Assembly: GCF_016863335.1 (NCBI RefSeq)
Contig: NZ_BOOR01000034.1
Coordinates: 62,001 to 126,000 of the forward strand
DNA: 64,000 nt
Reading direction: 5' to 3'
From: Planotetraspora thailandica
Lineage (GTDB): Bacteria; Actinomycetota; Actinomycetes; Streptosporangiales; Streptosporangiaceae
Part shown: piece after piece, positions 8,242 through 15,325 of the stretch
How positions within the stretch are numbered: position 1 is the stretch's first letter
Layout: every line of letters begins with the position of its first letter
Notes under the pieces: model-generated
Told to the model about the DNA's origin: nothing
Database searches by the model: none
What the model saw: only the letters and a program-made list of their open reading frames with translations
Translations under genes and position numbers: made by a program

Positions 8242-9339
8242 ATGTCCTCCAAGACTTCTTCTCCCGCTACTGTCGCCTCCCCGCTCGGTAGCTGGGTGGG
8301 TACCGACTACGAGGTCGTAGCCGAGTTCGACGCCCTCATGCCGACTGGCGTGACCATGACCGACGGTGGGCGCCTCTTCGTCTCCTTCCCGAGGTGGGGC
8401 GATGACGTGCCCTACACCGTTGCCGAGGTCGTGGATGGGGAACCGGTGCCCTATCCCCACCGTGAGCTCAACGAATGGAGCCCGGAAACCACCGCGGAGA
8501 CACTGGTGTCGGTGCAAAGCGTCATTACCGACCCGACTGGACATGTGTGGTTGCTCGACACGGGAAGCCTCGCCTTCGAGCCGTGGCTGGAGAATGGGCC
8601 GAAGCTGGTCGAGGTCGACCCGGCCACAGACCAAGTCGTCCGTATCCTCCGGCTGGATCCGGCCGTGACCACTCCCACGACCTACCTCAACGACGTACGT
8701 TTCGACTTCTCGCGAGGCTCGGGCGGCTACGCGTACATCACCGACTGCCAGTCCGAAGGGGCCTTGATCGTGGTCGACCTGGGCTCCGGGGAAAGCTGGG
8801 CGCGGCTTCGGGGCCATGTGACCACCGCGGCATCCAAGGGGTTCCGCGCGATCGTGCAAGGTGTCGTCCGGGAGAACTACCAGGTCGGCGTGGATGGCAT
8901 CGCTTTCAGTCCGGACGGCGCTCGCCTGTTCTACTGTCCGTTGTCCAGCAGACGTCTGTACAGCGTGGAGACCGACGCCCTGATCGACCGCTCACTGGAC
9001 GACGAGCAGGTGGCGGCCACGATCGTGGACTGGGGAGACAAAGGCGCGTCGGACGGGCTGGAATCCGACGCCGACGGTGCCCTGTATGCCACCGCCTACG
9101 AGCACAGCGCGGTCGTCAAACGAGACGCCGACGGTAGCTGGTCGACGATCCTGCACGCCCCGGCCCTGCTGTGGCCGGACACCCTGGCGCTCGCGAGCGA
9201 CGGTTTCCTCTATGTCAGCGTGAACCAGCTGCCGCGAAGCCCGCTGTTCAACAACGGGATCGACGCACGGGTGCCGCCGTACCAGGTCATCCGGGTTCAC
9301 GTCGGCTCCCGCCCGGTCCGCCTGACGGGCGCTGCCTGA
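8242..9339 (+). CDS. Major royal jelly/SMP-30-like beta-propeller protein
   Basis: A 365-residue protein of the MRJP/Yellow-type six-bladed propeller group. It carries MPTGVTMTDGGRLFVSFPRW, YTVAEVVDGEPVPYPHRELN, TDPTGHVWLLDTGS, YAYITDCQSEGALIVVDL, VDGIAFSPDGARLFYCPLSS and LPRSPLFNNGIDARVPPYQV, in family order. No signal peptide is evident. Bacterial members are sugar-lactonase-like or of unknown function. The ATG is preceded by GAGGAAGGGGAGGA, an excellent ribosome site. It stands alone; the 270 bases before it hold nothing I can assign. Confidence 0.85.
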   Translation: MSSKTSSPATVASPLGSWVGTDYEVVAEFDALMPTGVTMTDGGRLFVSFPRWGDDVPYTVAEVVDGEPVPYPHRELNEWSPETTAETLVSVQSVITDPTGHVWLLDTGSLAFEPWLENGPKLVEVDPATDQVVRILRLDPAVTTPTTYLNDVRFDFSRGSGGYAYITDCQSEGALIVVDLGSGESWARLRGHVTTAASKGFRAIVQGVVRENYQVGVDGIAFSPDGARLFYCPLSSRRLYSVETDALIDRSLDDEQVAATIVDWGDKGASDGLESDADGALYATAYEHSAVVKRDADGSWSTILHAPALLWPDTLALASDGFLYVSVNQLPRSPLFNNGIDARVPPYQVIRVHVGSRPVRLTGAA

Positions 9340-9375
9340 CCACGCCGACAGGTACATGCCGGTGCGCGGCAGCGC

Positions 9376-10206
9376 TCAGGCCGTGGCGGCGGCGACCAGC
9401 CTGCGCACGTCGGCGAAGATCCGCTCGTGCGCCGCCGCCGCGTCGGCACTGGTCAGATCCATTCCCTGGATGAACCCGTGCACGAGGTGGGGCTCGCAGC
9501 GGTGGGTGACCTCGACCCCGGCGTCGGCCAGGCGGGCGGCGTAGGCGTCGCCCTCGTCGCGCAGCGCGTCGTGCTCGGCGGTCACCACCAGAGCGGAGAT
9601 CAGCCCTGACAGGTCGGGCTGATGCAGCGGGCTGGCCTCCCGCCGCGCCGCCGGGTCGGGCACCCACTGCTCGACGAACCAGGTCAGCACGTCGGCGTCG
9701 AGCCCGTGACCGGTCCCCTTCTCGACCACACTCGGCAGCGAGAGCGTCAGGTCGGTGTTGGGGCACAGCAACACCTGTACGGCGGGCGGCCGGCGGCCCT
9801 CGTCCCGCAGCCGCAGGCAGGCCATGGTGGCCAGGTAACCTCCCGCGCTGTCGCCCGCCACGGCCACCGGCTCGTACCGGCGCAACACCTCGGCGGCGTC
9901 GTCGATCGCGGTGGGGAAGGGATGCTCGGGGGCCAGCCGGTAGTCGACCGCCAGTACCTCGACGTCGCACATCGCGGCCAGCCGCCGGCACGTCCTGTCG
10001 TGGGTCTCCAGGTCGCCGAACACCCATCCGCCGCCGTGCAGGAACACCATCAGCGGGCGCGGGTCCTCCGCAGGCCGGTAGTGCCGCAGCCGTATCCCCG
10101 AAGGCCCGGCCAAATCCTCCACATGCGGCAGGTCGGGTCCCTTCGGACGGGAGCCGTTGCGGCTCCGCGCGGCCTCGCGGAACTCTTCCGCGGACAAATG
10201 CGTCAC
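9376..10206 (-). CDS. Alpha/beta hydrolase, HSL-type esterase
   Basis: A 276-residue carboxylesterase of the hormone-sensitive-lipase (type IV) group. LMVFLHGGGWVFGD carries the HGGG oxyanion motif, DYRLAPEHPFPTAIDD follows it, VAGDSAGGYLATMAC holds the GDSAGG nucleophile elbow, and LVHGFIQG the catalytic His. The acid is the Asp in TAEHDALRDEGD. No signal peptide is seen, so it is probably cytoplasmic. Family members cleave short-chain acyl esters. It is monocistronic and convergent with the propeller gene before it. Confidence 0.92.
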   Translation of the reverse strand: MTHLSAEEFREAARSRNGSRPKGPDLPHVEDLAGPSGIRLRHYRPAEDPRPLMVFLHGGGWVFGDLETHDRTCRRLAAMCDVEVLAVDYRLAPEHPFPTAIDDAAEVLRRYEPVAVAGDSAGGYLATMACLRLRDEGRRPPAVQVLLCPNTDLTLSLPSVVEKGTGHGLDADVLTWFVEQWVPDPAARREASPLHQPDLSGLISALVVTAEHDALRDEGDAYAARLADAGVEVTHRCEPHLVHGFIQGMDLTSADAAAAHERIFADVRRLVAAATA

Positions 10207-10340
10207 GGCGCGGAATGTTAGCCTGCTGCGATCTTCAGCCCGAACCGGCCCGTGGAGAACGTCTCGTACACGGTGACATGGATGCCTCAGCCTGGGGGCG
10301 ATCCCGGCCGGCGGCAGTTCGGGCCGCGGTTTCGCTGAGA

Positions 10341-10371
10341 CCCAGGTCGGAGATTCCTTCCCCGACCTGGG
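10341..10371 (-). terminator. Hairpin downstream of the YVTN protein gene
   Basis: CCCAGGTCGG and CCGACCTGGG form a perfect 10-bp stem with an 11-nt loop. It lies after the reading end of the beta-propeller gene tail. There is no T run, as is common in high-GC actinomycetes. Confidence 0.55.
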
Positions 10372-10438
10372 CCCTCTCGGTCTTATTCGGTCTTCTTACT
10401 CGCCCGTTTCCCGGGGCGTTCGTGCGTGCGCGAAGCCG

Positions 10439-10660
10439 TCAGGCGTGTGCTCCTGTGGCAGTCGGGCGCTTGGTGAGCGCTGGATGACTGAAAGCGCGTT
10501 GCTTCGCATGATTGACGAAGGTGTCGACGTTCTGCAGCTTCTTGCGGAGCTTGTTCTTGTTGGTCGTGGCGACGATGCCAAGGAAGTTCTCACTCTTACT
10601 CCGGACGGTGCCGCCGGAGGTTGAGCTCCGAGTCTTGATCACCTTCACGGGCACGGGCAC
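10439..10660 (-). pseudogene. Out-of-frame C-terminal tail of the YVTN protein
   Basis: The main propeller frame ends ...PRPSPCPCP and stops. The -1/+1 neighbour frame reads straight on as PEPVPVPVKVIKTRSSTSGG, then TVRSKSENFLGIVATTNKNK and about 30 more residues before TGA. Its codons are strongly G/C-ending (ACC AAC AAG AAC AAG CTC CGC AAG), as in real genes here, unlike the opposite strand. I take it as the true C-terminus, separated by a frameshift within the GCCCGT repeats. Confidence 0.6.
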
Positions 10661-11751
10661 GGGCTCGGGCGCGGGTCGTGCCCGAACGCCACTCCTTCGG
10701 GACCGGCCCCCTTGGGGAAGTAGATGGTCTCGTCGACCTCGTCGTCGGCGACATCGATCACCGACACCGTGTCGCTGTCGTGATTGGCCACGTAGACCTG
10801 GGTGCCGCTGGTGTTGATCCACATCCCCCTGGGACCGGCCCCGACGGGGATGGGCTCGTTGACCTCGTCGTCGGCGACGCTGATCTTCGAGACGGAGTTG
10901 CTGAGGTTGTTGGTGACGTAGGCGAAGGCGCTGTCCGGCGTGATCGACAACCAGGTCGGACCCTTCCCGACGGGGATGGTCTCGTCGACCTCGTCGTCGG
11001 CGACGCTGATCTTCGAGACGGAGTTGCTGAGGTTGTTGGCGACGTAGACGAAGGCGCCGTTCGGCGTGATCTTCACCCCCAAAGGAGCGGCCCCGACGGG
11101 GATGATGTCGACGACTCTGTTGGTGGCGACGCTGATCTTCATGACATTGTTGCTGCCGCTGTTGGAGACGTAGGCGAAGGCGCCGTTCGGCGTGACCGCC
11201 ACCGACCTGGGACCGGTCCCGACGGGGATGGTGGCGACGACCTTGTCGTCGGCGACGCTGATCTTCGAGACGGTGGCGTTGCCCTTGTTGGTGACGTAGA
11301 TGAAGGCGCTGTCCGGCGTGATCCCCACTCCGTTGGGAGCGGCCTTCTTGGGGAGGCGGATGGTGGCGACGATTCTGTTGGTCACGGTGTTGATCTTCGT
11401 GACGTTGTCGATGCCGGCGTTGGCCACGTAGTAGAAGGCGCCGTTCGGCGTGACCTCCGACCCGATCGTATCGGCCTTGGGGGGGAGGTCGATGGTGTCG
11501 ACGATTCTGTTGGTCACGGTGTTGAGCCTCGACACGGTGCTGTTGCCGTTGTTGTTGACGTAGGCGAACTCTCCAGGCGTCTGGTCGGCCAGAGCGGGCC
11601 CGGCCACTCCTGCCATCGGCGCCAGCCCGATCGCCATGGCGGCCGCGGCCATCACTGGCAGGATTCGGAGTCGCCGCCCGCGCTCATGGCGCCCGCCGGG
11701 CAGTTCCGGACGGAGATCGTCCGTTAGATTTCTAATCCACCGCGTACGCAT
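10645..11751 (-). CDS. Secreted YVTN-family beta-propeller repeat protein (frame broken near the end)
   Basis: 368 residues in this frame. A signal peptide runs from about residue 30 to 56 (ILPVMAAAAMAIGLAPMAGVAGPALA). Seven propeller repeats of about 42 residues follow, each with a version of TPNGAFVYVANNLSNSVSKI and a turn such as VADDEVDETIPVG. YVTN proteins are seven-bladed surface or secreted propellers, usually of unknown ligand. The repeats are close to identical in DNA too, so recent unit duplication is likely. The stop inside a PCPCP stretch looks like a frameshift; a coding-like tail continues in another frame. Confidence 0.85.
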   Translation of the reverse strand: MRTRWIRNLTDDLRPELPGGRHERGRRLRILPVMAAAAMAIGLAPMAGVAGPALADQTPGEFAYVNNNGNSTVSRLNTVTNRIVDTIDLPPKADTIGSEVTPNGAFYYVANAGIDNVTKINTVTNRIVATIRLPKKAAPNGVGITPDSAFIYVTNKGNATVSKISVADDKVVATIPVGTGPRSVAVTPNGAFAYVSNSGSNNVMKISVATNRVVDIIPVGAAPLGVKITPNGAFVYVANNLSNSVSKISVADDEVDETIPVGKGPTWLSITPDSAFAYVTNNLSNSVSKISVADDEVNEPIPVGAGPRGMWINTSGTQVYVANHDSDTVSVIDVADDEVDETIYFPKGAGPEGVAFGHDPRPSPCPCP

Positions 11752-11965
11752 TGCAACCCTCCTGATCGACGAATACAGGCCCGGTTCTACGTCTGCGTGG
11801 CATCGCGCCCTGAAAGTGGCGCGCCGACCTGGCGTTCTCGTTGCCGGTAGTTTGGTGTGTTCATCGGCTTGATGGCAGTTGGGTCAGCTGGGGCCGAAAT
11901 GGAGTTGACCAGAACAATGTGAGCGGGGACCACCCGCCGGTCGACGCCGACCGCTGCCGCCCAGA

Positions 11966-12550
11966 TCACTCACCCTGGGTCTGTGGCCTCGCCGGTCCCA
12001 GGTGGGTGCGCTCCCCGTTGTGGTCGAGGATGCACAGGATTTCAGCGGCGCCCCCGTGCGCGCCGAACGCGTGCGGCACCATCGTCGAGAACTCCGCGGC
12101 CTCGCCGGTCTGAACCAGAATCGTCCGCTCACCGAGCCGAAGTACCACGGTGCCGGACAGTACGGTGAACCAGTCCCGGCCCGGATGCACCCGCAGCTTG
12201 GCGGGGACCGGCCGGGTCACCCGCAACTTTGCGACCGTCACGCCCTGCGGTGCGCCCTCTCGTGACAGCAGCCAGGTGGTCATGCCGCGAGCTTCGTCGT
12301 GGTGCGGACGGATCACCACGTCGTCGTCGTTGTCCGACTCCACCAGCTGGTCGAGCGTGATACCCAGCGCTCGGGCGATCGGCGTCAGCTGGTCGAGGGC
12401 GATTCGCCGATGGCCGGTCTCGATCCGGCTCAGGGTAGACGGACTCAAGTAACTGCGGGCCGCCAGTTCGTCCAGCGACCAGCCGCGCGCCACCCGCAAT
12501 CCCCGGATGCGCTGCCGTACGAGGGCGTCCAGTTCACCGTCTTGCTTCAT
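11966..12550 (-). CDS. XRE-family regulator with C-terminal cupin domain
   Basis: A 194-residue regulator. Residues about 10-65 are the helix-turn-helix (RIRGLRVARGWSLDELAARS, then YLSPSTLSRIETGHRR). The C-terminal half is a cupin barrel (KLRVHPGRDWFTVLSGTVVL ... GEAAEFSTMVPHAFGAHGG) that would bind a small effector. This layout is common in HTH-cupin regulators. ATG at 12550 is chosen over TTG two codons upstream. Only 12 bp separate it from the divergent methyltransferase start, and a 6-bp inverted repeat covers its start codon, so autorepression is plausible. Confidence 0.9.
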   Translation of the reverse strand: MKQDGELDALVRQRIRGLRVARGWSLDELAARSYLSPSTLSRIETGHRRIALDQLTPIARALGITLDQLVESDNDDDVVIRPHHDEARGMTTWLLSREGAPQGVTVAKLRVTRPVPAKLRVHPGRDWFTVLSGTVVLRLGERTILVQTGEAAEFSTMVPHAFGAHGGAAEILCILDHNGERTHLGPARPQTQGE

Positions 12551-12558
12551 ACGCAAGA
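12540..12558. promoter_or_regulatory. Inverted repeat over divergent start sites
   Basis: TCTTGC and GCAAGA, 6-bp arms with a 7-bp spacer, span the XRE start codon and end 4 bp before the methyltransferase ATG. A binding site for the XRE-cupin protein is the natural guess. Confidence 0.45.
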
Positions 12559-12562
12559 TGCT

Positions 12563-13396
12563 ATGTCAGAGGCGCAAGGCTTCGGTACCGTCGACGGCAT
12601 GGCACATTCCCATCTCGCCGAAATGCTCGACCTCGACGCCGACGTCCTGCACCAGTACCACCACGACCTGATCACCTGGATCAGCTCCCTGACCCCCGAT
12701 CGGCCGCTCATCATCGACGTGGGCGCGGGCACCGGCACCGGTGCCTTGGCGCTGGCCCGGCGGCTACCGGATGCGCAGGTGGTCGCGGTGGACGTCTCCG
12801 AGCCGATGCTCGAGCACCTCCAGCACAAGGCCCACGAGCTCGGCGTCGCCGACCGGATCCGCACCGTCCAAGCCGACCTGGACCAGACGTGGCCGGCCCT
12901 CGGCCCCGCCGACCTCGCGTGGGCGTCCGCCTCCCTGCACCACATGGCCGACCCCGACCACACGCTCGCACAGGTTTTCGCTGCGCTCCGCCCGGGCGGC
13001 GTGTTCACGGTCATCGAGCTGGACTCGTTCCCGTGTTTCCTTCCGGACGAAGCCGGTGCAGCTCTGGAGGAACGCTGCCATGCCGTCCTTGCCGAGAAGC
13101 GGGCCGAGGCAGGAATGCACATCGGTGCAGACTGGGGCCTCCTTCTGGCAAAGGCCGGCTTCACCGTCGAAGCGGAACGGCGTTTCGACATCGCCCTGCA
13201 AGCCCCGCTGCCCGCCGCCGCCGGCCGCTATGCCCAGGTCTCGTTTCAGCGCATGCGGGACGGGCTCGAGGGCCGCATCGACGCCGGCGACCTCGCGGCC
13301 CTCGACGCGATCTCGGCAGAGATACTCGACCGCGACGACCTCACAGTTCGAGCCACCCGGACGGTCTGGCTGGCCCGGCGTCCCAGGACCCAGTGA
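12563..13396 (+). CDS. Class I SAM-dependent methyltransferase
   Basis: A 277-residue methyltransferase. Motif I is LIIDVGAGTGTGALALARRL; the acidic motif II lies in VVAVDVSEPMLEHL. Motif post-II is VQADLDQTWPALGPADLAWA, and LRPGGVFTVIEL is the post-motif III strand. The first ATG leaves a 12-bp gap to the divergent regulator, implying a leaderless message; an alternative in-frame ATG lies 12 codons downstream. The substrate is unknown. Pairing with an XRE-cupin regulator suggests a small-molecule-responsive modification. Confidence 0.88.
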   Translation: MSEAQGFGTVDGMAHSHLAEMLDLDADVLHQYHHDLITWISSLTPDRPLIIDVGAGTGTGALALARRLPDAQVVAVDVSEPMLEHLQHKAHELGVADRIRTVQADLDQTWPALGPADLAWASASLHHMADPDHTLAQVFAALRPGGVFTVIELDSFPCFLPDEAGAALEERCHAVLAEKRAEAGMHIGADWGLLLAKAGFTVEAERRFDIALQAPLPAAAGRYAQVSFQRMRDGLEGRIDAGDLAALDAISAEILDRDDLTVRATRTVWLARRPRTQ

Positions 13397-13453
13397 GTCA
13401 GGCTGCCGCTGCGGGTGGCACGGTACGCGCGGCCGATAGCAGAATGTCGGGGC

Positions 13454-14143
13454 ATGGCTGTCATTCACCACACGACTCTGGCGCCCAGCAAGCTGGAGCT
13501 TCTTACCTCATGGCTTCCTGCTCAGCCCTGGCATCTCGGTGATGGGCGGGAACCCGAACTGGCCAAGGTCGGCGGTTTCCGGCTCGACGATCCGGAAGGC
13601 GAGGTCGGGATCGAGTTCATGGTGGTGACGGACGGGTCCGGCGACCAACCGGTCACCTATCAGGTACTGCTCAGCTACCGTGGGGCGCCGCTGGATGGAG
13701 CCGATCACGCGCTCGTCGGCACCGCTGAGCACGGGGTGCTGGGACGACGGTGGATCTACGACGGAGCCCACGACCTGGTTGTCGTCGGTCAGCTCTTCGC
13801 GCTCATCCTGGGCGAGACCAAGGCACAAGCCCAGAGCGTGAGCGACACCCCCGACCCGTCGGTCACCGGTTACTCCGCGGAGGCCGGCCGTACCGCGGCG
13901 ATCGAGTCCACGACCGTGAACAACGGGCCGCATGGCACCGATCTCCTCGTACAGGTCGCCGAGACACCTGGGCTGCGGACCAGGGAACTGACCATCCAGC
14001 TGCGGCGCGTTCTCCAACCTAACCGGGGCCATGAGACGCGAGCCCTTGGACACGTCACCGCCGGCTGGCTTCTGCCGGACGGCACCAAGGCGCAGGACAT
14101 GTTCGCCGTCCTTCTCGACGCCGCATCCGAGCCGAGATCATGA
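13454..14143 (+). CDS. Maltokinase N-terminal cap-like domain protein
   Basis: A 229-residue protein. Its first 140 residues match the N-terminal cap of actinobacterial maltokinases: AVIHHTTLAPSKLELLTSWL, then AKVGGFRLDDPEGEVGIEFM, LLSYRGAPLDGAD and GTAEHGVLGRRWIYDGAHD. The kinase domain is missing, so this is a free-standing cap protein, a known actinomycete type of unclear role. The tail (PGLRTRELTIQLRRVLQPNR) is unassigned. It overlaps the convergent WrbA gene by 6 bp at the 3' ends. Confidence 0.75.
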   Translation: MAVIHHTTLAPSKLELLTSWLPAQPWHLGDGREPELAKVGGFRLDDPEGEVGIEFMVVTDGSGDQPVTYQVLLSYRGAPLDGADHALVGTAEHGVLGRRWIYDGAHDLVVVGQLFALILGETKAQAQSVSDTPDPSVTGYSAEAGRTAAIESTTVNNGPHGTDLLVQVAETPGLRTRELTIQLRRVLQPNRGHETRALGHVTAGWLLPDGTKAQDMFAVLLDAASEPRS

Positions 14144-14749
14144 ATTGCGGCGGCCTGCCTTGAATGCGGCGGCGGCTTCGACGGCGCGCCGGGCCTGGTG
14201 GCGGGCCGCTTCCAGGGCCACGTCGTCGGGCAGGCCCTCGCCGGCCACGTGGGAGGTGCCGTAGGGATTGCCTGACTTGAACTGGACGGGGTCGGTGTAG
14301 CCGGGGGGCACGATGATGCCGCCCCAGTGGTAGAACGTGTTCCCCAGCGCCAGGATGGTGGATTCCTGTCCGCCGTGGGCGGTGCTGCTGGCGGTGAAGG
14401 CCGAGTACACCTTGTCGGTGAGCTTGCCCTGTTGCCACAGGCTGCTGGTGGTGTCGATGAACGCCCTGAGCTGGCTGGCCGGGTTGCCGAAGCGGGCGGG
14501 GGTGCCGAACAGCACCACGTCGGCCCAGTCCAGGTCGTCGAGGCCGGCCTCGACGACGTCGGCGGTGTCCTGAAGGTGTCGGCCCCAGGCGGGGTTGGCG
14601 TCGATCGCCGCCGGTGGGGCCAGTTCGGCCACCTTGCGCAGTCGCACATGTGCGCCGGCCTTCTCCGCCCCCTCGGCGGCGGCTCGCGCCAGGGCGTGCA
14701 CGGTGCCGGTGGAGCTGTAGTAGATGATTGCGGCGTTTATGGATTCCAT
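14138..14749 (-). CDS. wrbA: NAD(P)H:quinone oxidoreductase, WrbA type
   Basis: A 203-residue flavodoxin-fold protein. The FMN phosphate loop is YYSSTGTVHALARAAAEGA; VLFGTPARFGNPASQLRAFID and GGQESTILALGNTFYHWGGI, then VPPGYTDP, are the WrbA-specific loops. WrbA enzymes reduce quinones by two electrons with NADH and are tetrameric, cytosolic stress proteins. The ATG is preceded by AGGAAG; a longer frame starts nine codons earlier without support. Confidence in the family is high. Confidence 0.93.
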   Translation of the reverse strand: MESINAAIIYYSSTGTVHALARAAAEGAEKAGAHVRLRKVAELAPPAAIDANPAWGRHLQDTADVVEAGLDDLDWADVVLFGTPARFGNPASQLRAFIDTTSSLWQQGKLTDKVYSAFTASSTAHGGQESTILALGNTFYHWGGIIVPPGYTDPVQFKSGNPYGTSHVAGEGLPDDVALEAARHQARRAVEAAAAFKAGRRNS

Positions 14750-14911
14750 GTCGGCTTCCTGCTTTCGCGGGTTCAACCTGTGGTTTCGCCGGAACTGCGG
14801 CGTTTGTCAGGAGTACGACGAAACAACCCCTCGAAGTGTGAGGCGAGATCAGACCCTTGCGCCATGCATCGACACCGTCATAATTGGTTTACAGGTGTCG
14901 ACGACGACGGG

Positions 14912-15226
14912 ATGTTTGCAGTGATCATGAGGACCTGGCGCGGGTGGACGCGGGCCGAAGACGCCGACGCCTACGCGGCCTACTTGATGGAGACGGGCCA
15001 CCCCGGCTACACCTCGACGCCGGGCAACCGAGGTGTCACCTTCACCCGCCGCGACGACGGCGAACGGGTGGAGTTCCTGCTGACCTCCATCTGGGACTCC
15101 TGGGACGCGGTCAGGGCCTTCGCCGGCCCCGATCCCGAGCGCGCCGTCTTCTATCCCCAGGACGACCGCTTCCTGGTCGACCGCGAGCTGACCGTCGGCC
15201 ACTACGAGGTCTTCGCCGCCGGATAG
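14912..15226 (+). CDS. Antibiotic-biosynthesis-monooxygenase (ABM)-fold protein
   Basis: A 104-residue dimeric alpha+beta barrel protein. FAVIMRTWRGWTRAEDADAY is the first strand and helix, GNRGVTFTRRDDGERVEFLL the middle strands, and WDSWDAVRAFAGPDPERAVF the second helix, followed by PQDDRFLVDRELTVGHYEV. Relatives are small heme- or quinol-handling monooxygenases. No good ribosome site marks the start: this ATG or one 16 codons upstream (14863) are both possible. It is divergent from WrbA. Confidence 0.8.
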   Translation: MFAVIMRTWRGWTRAEDADAYAAYLMETGHPGYTSTPGNRGVTFTRRDDGERVEFLLTSIWDSWDAVRAFAGPDPERAVFYPQDDRFLVDRELTVGHYEVFAAG

Positions 15227-15325
15227 CGGCGGCCGGGCTGATGACGGTTCGGAGTCAACGGGATCGTTCGGCTTTTCGTCGCCTTTCCGGTATGCCAATC
15301 TCCGGTCACGGGCGGAGGTCGGATT

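Noticed and set aside
10484-10624. Plus-strand 46-residue ORF (MTESALLRMIDEGVDVLQLL...)
   Set aside because: It lies opposite the out-of-frame tail of the YVTN protein; the minus strand has the genome's GC3 pattern while this one is full of T-ending codons.
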